DNA of 22,500 nucleotides, taken from positions 1,836,105-1,858,604 of the forward strand of contig CM022673.1 in NCBI GenBank assembly GCA_012295275.1, written 5' to 3'. Made by a program: the position numbers and the translations under genes. The notes under the pieces are model-generated. The model saw only the letters and a list, made by a program, of their open reading frames with translations. It was not told the DNA's origin and searched no databases. The stretch's first letter is position 1, and the number at the start of each line of letters is the position of its first letter. This document shows positions 20,581 through 22,500 of the stretch, piece by piece. The stretch comes from Chrysomallon squamiferum. Lineage: Eukaryota; Mollusca; Gastropoda; Neomphalida; Peltospiridae.

Positions 20581-20660
20581 AACAAAGAAACAAAATCAAC
20601 CAAAACCAAAACCAAATAACAAAAAATAACAAAGAAAAAGACAAAAACAAAACAACAACT
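20451..20660. repeat. (CAA)n, A35 and A-rich low complexity
   Basis: CAA/ATA-rich sequence to 20540, A35 at 20541-20575, then AAAC/CAAAA-rich sequence to about 20660. Lys/Asn-rich frames are artefacts. Confidence 0.95.
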
Positions 20661-21285
20661 ACAAAACACGTTTATGTAACTACCATATTTTTTCCGTCAA
20701 ATTTACTGTTAAACACCAGTCACTTGAAACGTTTACATCAGCTTTCCTGTTGTTGTTTTTCACAATAGAAATTTAAACAGAAATCCGTTAAAAACAAGTT
20801 TATATTGTCTACATGTGTTGATATTAATGTAATGAAAATGCATGTTTTCTTTTACCCAGATATCTAATTTCAAATTATCTGCTGTTGTATAATTTGTTTT
20901 GATATCTACCTACACATTTTGATCACAAATAAAGCGTGATGACGTAAGCACGCATTTTAATCTCTTCCTGCTTCTTGTGATTCAGGTTACAAGTTCAAAT
21001 GACATCCAATTTAAATCATTCTTTTTTTAATGTGTGCACACACAATTTCGCTTCAAATTAATTATTAAAATGACATTCATTTTAAAAATATTGTGATACA
21101 AACATGTTTTGACTACAAATTATGTGCTTAAATACAACGTAAAAACCTATTTAAGTGAATTCAAAAATGTTTTCGTGTTTTTATTACGTTCTTAAAGATT
21201 ATTCAGATTCAAAAACGCATGTTAATGTTTTCCAAGATTTTATGATCTGTAGCGTAAATTAACCCTTTAACTGCTGTGGGACGAA
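20661..21285. other. AT-rich sequence, nothing recognised
   Basis: No gene or RNA. TGATGACGTAAGC at 20938 is ATF/CREB-like. Confidence 0.5.
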
Positions 21286-21287
21286 GG

Positions 21288-21570
21288 AAGAAACGTTTGC
21301 TTGAACCACGCGCTCAGCACGTTTTTGATCAATCGCTAAGAACCAGCCGCACATTTGATGATGGCGGACGCTTCGTGACGTCACACAATCGAGTGTACAC
21401 TTTTTCAATTGCAGCAAGTAATATTTTGTCTTTATCTTCTCGCAGACAGGACAAAACGTAACCAAATCTCTGACAGAGAGTCAGGGAGTACCGGCTGGAA
21501 CGAGAAATAGACTAAATGACGGTCTGAGCAGGATTGATCCTTGGACCAAAAACGCTACGAGCCAACGTTC
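21288..21570 (-). repeat. Near full-length tRNA-type SINE (mollusc type), degenerate
   Basis: Reading the minus strand from 21564: TTGGCTCGTAGCG, then TTGGTCCAAGGATCAATCCT (B-box part), TATTTCTCGTTCCAGCCGG, TACTCCCTGACTC, TGTCCTGTCTGCGAG, TTACTTGCTGCAATTGAAAA and AGTGTA. These appear in the same order as the consensus I recall (AGGATCGATCC, TATTTCTCGTTCCAGCCAG, TGCTCCACGACTG, TATCCTGTCTGTGGG, CTTGCTGCTAATGGAAAA, TGTA). Weaker matches extend to AAGCAAACG at about 21290, consistent with the 3' end. This is the best-preserved copy here. Overlapping open frames at 21259-21465 are not genes. A TGACGTCA lies inside it at 21376-21383. Confidence 0.7.
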
Positions 21571-21605
21571 TTTTGGGATAAGAAAATAAAAAGATAAGGT
21601 TTTTT

Positions 21606-21622
21606 ATATATATATATATATG
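21606..21622. repeat. Short (TA)n
   Basis: About eight TA units after TTTTT. Confidence 0.9.
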
Positions 21623-21654
21623 TTACTTTATTTTGTTATTTCTGTTAATAATCT

Positions 21655-21697
21655 TCTCTTACTTTCTTTATTTTCTTCTTCTTTTTCTTTTTCTTCA

Positions 21698-21728
<31 letters not shown>

Positions 21729-21968
21729 ACCATGTCTCTAGCCAAGTCTTATTGAGTTAAAGGTCTGATTGTCTGGTAGGAGAAACAAATTGTATTTGTC
21801 ACTTCGAAAGTACAAGAATGTGGTTTCATTTATCTTTTTTTTTCTTCAAAGAAAAAAAAATTACATTATCGGCTTGAAGAAGAAGTAGTCTAAAGAAAGC
21901 GGATGTTATCATTCTACAGGTAATTTTTTCTTCTTTTTTTTTTATTTTTTTTTCATCTATTTTTTCGT

Positions 21969-22001
<33 letters not shown>
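21655..22001. repeat. Pyrimidine/T-rich tracts (T23, T-rich run, T30)
   Basis: TTC-rich sequence from 21655, T23 at 21698-21720, T runs at 21925-21952, and T30 at 21972-22001. Between them lies unremarkable sequence. Confidence 0.93.
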
Positions 22002-22299
22002 CGATCTCTGAAAAGGACCAAAAGTACATACACCTAGAAAGGTGAAAGAAATGTACTGAAGAGACTTTTTCGTTAACAGAATACATAAAATTAGGTTAAT
22101 GTTTACTGATTCATTTTATGATATTTTCCCCCCTCCTCAGTGTCTGTTTATTTATTGAATCTCTTAAAATTATTGATGTTAAAATATGAATCGTACAAGT
22201 TCCTAATTTCAAATTTAATATACTTTTCACATTATTGTAAGGGAAAGAACAATGATCAAACATACAAAAGGTATATATACCATTTGTATATTTTAAAAT
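22002..22299. other. AT-rich sequence, nothing recognised
   Basis: No gene, RNA or repeat was supported. Confidence 0.5.
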
Positions 22300-22300
22300 A

Positions 22301-22336
<36 letters not shown>
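22300..22336. repeat. (ATT)12 microsatellite
   Basis: Pure trinucleotide tract of about 37 bp ending at ATCCAG. Confidence 0.96.
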
Positions 22337-22500
22337 CCAGACGCACTTTAGCATTTATCAGATATACAGGTATATCACACATAATTTTTCATGAGGAATG
22401 CACGCTTGTTAGATGGTTTTCCTCAAAAAAGAGCCGAGCATGTCAATACTAATAACCACTGGTAAATGCAGAATACGATTTTTCTGAATCAGTCTAAAAA

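Noticed and set aside
21715-21760. T-tract followed by CCAG, as a plus-strand splice acceptor
   Set aside because: The following frame reaches a stop within about a dozen codons, and the T-tract is one of several simple runs here.

Overview
The window is non-coding eukaryotic DNA, AT-rich and packed with simple repeats. It most likely comes from a mollusc, possibly a gastropod or bivalve. The reasoning is: no operons or ribosome-binding-site genes; very long (GA)n, (CATA)n, (GT)n and (AAT)n tracts; canonical GT/AG splice signals around one coding exon; and several decayed tRNA-type SINE copies whose central domain resembles, from memory, a SINE core common in gastropods and bivalves. No complete gene is visible. 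Most open frames are microsatellite translations (poly-Ser-Leu, Arg-Glu, Thr-His-Ile-Tyr) or are no longer than AT-rich DNA gives by chance.

The best gene evidence is a 141-bp, phase-0 internal exon on the minus strand (4228-4368). It encodes 47 residues that look like part of the extracellular Venus-flytrap domain of a GABA-B-type class C GPCR. It has a TTTATTTCAG acceptor and a CAG/GTAAC donor. The rest of that gene was not found here, so much of the window is probably intron of this gene or flank. A degenerate tandem repeat of about 100 bp (about 4369-4935) starts at the acceptor. Its units repeat the acceptor and, in the outermost unit, nearly the exact first bases of the exon. On the other side, a tandem pair of SINE-core-like units (4021-4222) abuts the donor.

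Layout: 1-640 A-rich DNA and (GA)50; 640-2185 a possible decayed hAT-type transposase on the minus strand, with one stretch (649-894) that could instead be an exon; 2186-3680 AT-rich DNA; 3680-3840 (CT)n; 4021-4935 the SINE pair, exon and minisatellite; 5170-5560 (CA)n and (CATA)31; 6113-6340 a TCTG-type repeat with a 68-bp higher-order period; 6727-6990 mixed trinucleotides; 7440-7559 (GA)n; 9522-9678 a large imperfect hairpin between 17-bp direct repeats; 9931-10420, 16080-16420 and 17320-17720 CpG-rich blocks; 11141-11330 a SINE with a duplicated B-box region; 11475-18870 further (GA), (GT), (AC) and (AAT) arrays; 19640-19830 and 21288-21570 two more SINE copies; and long A or T tracts through the last 5 kb.

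No operon-like cooperation can be described. The functional unit supported is one exon of a neuronal-type receptor gene inside a repeat-rich intron landscape. All family assignments are by eye and unverified by search.
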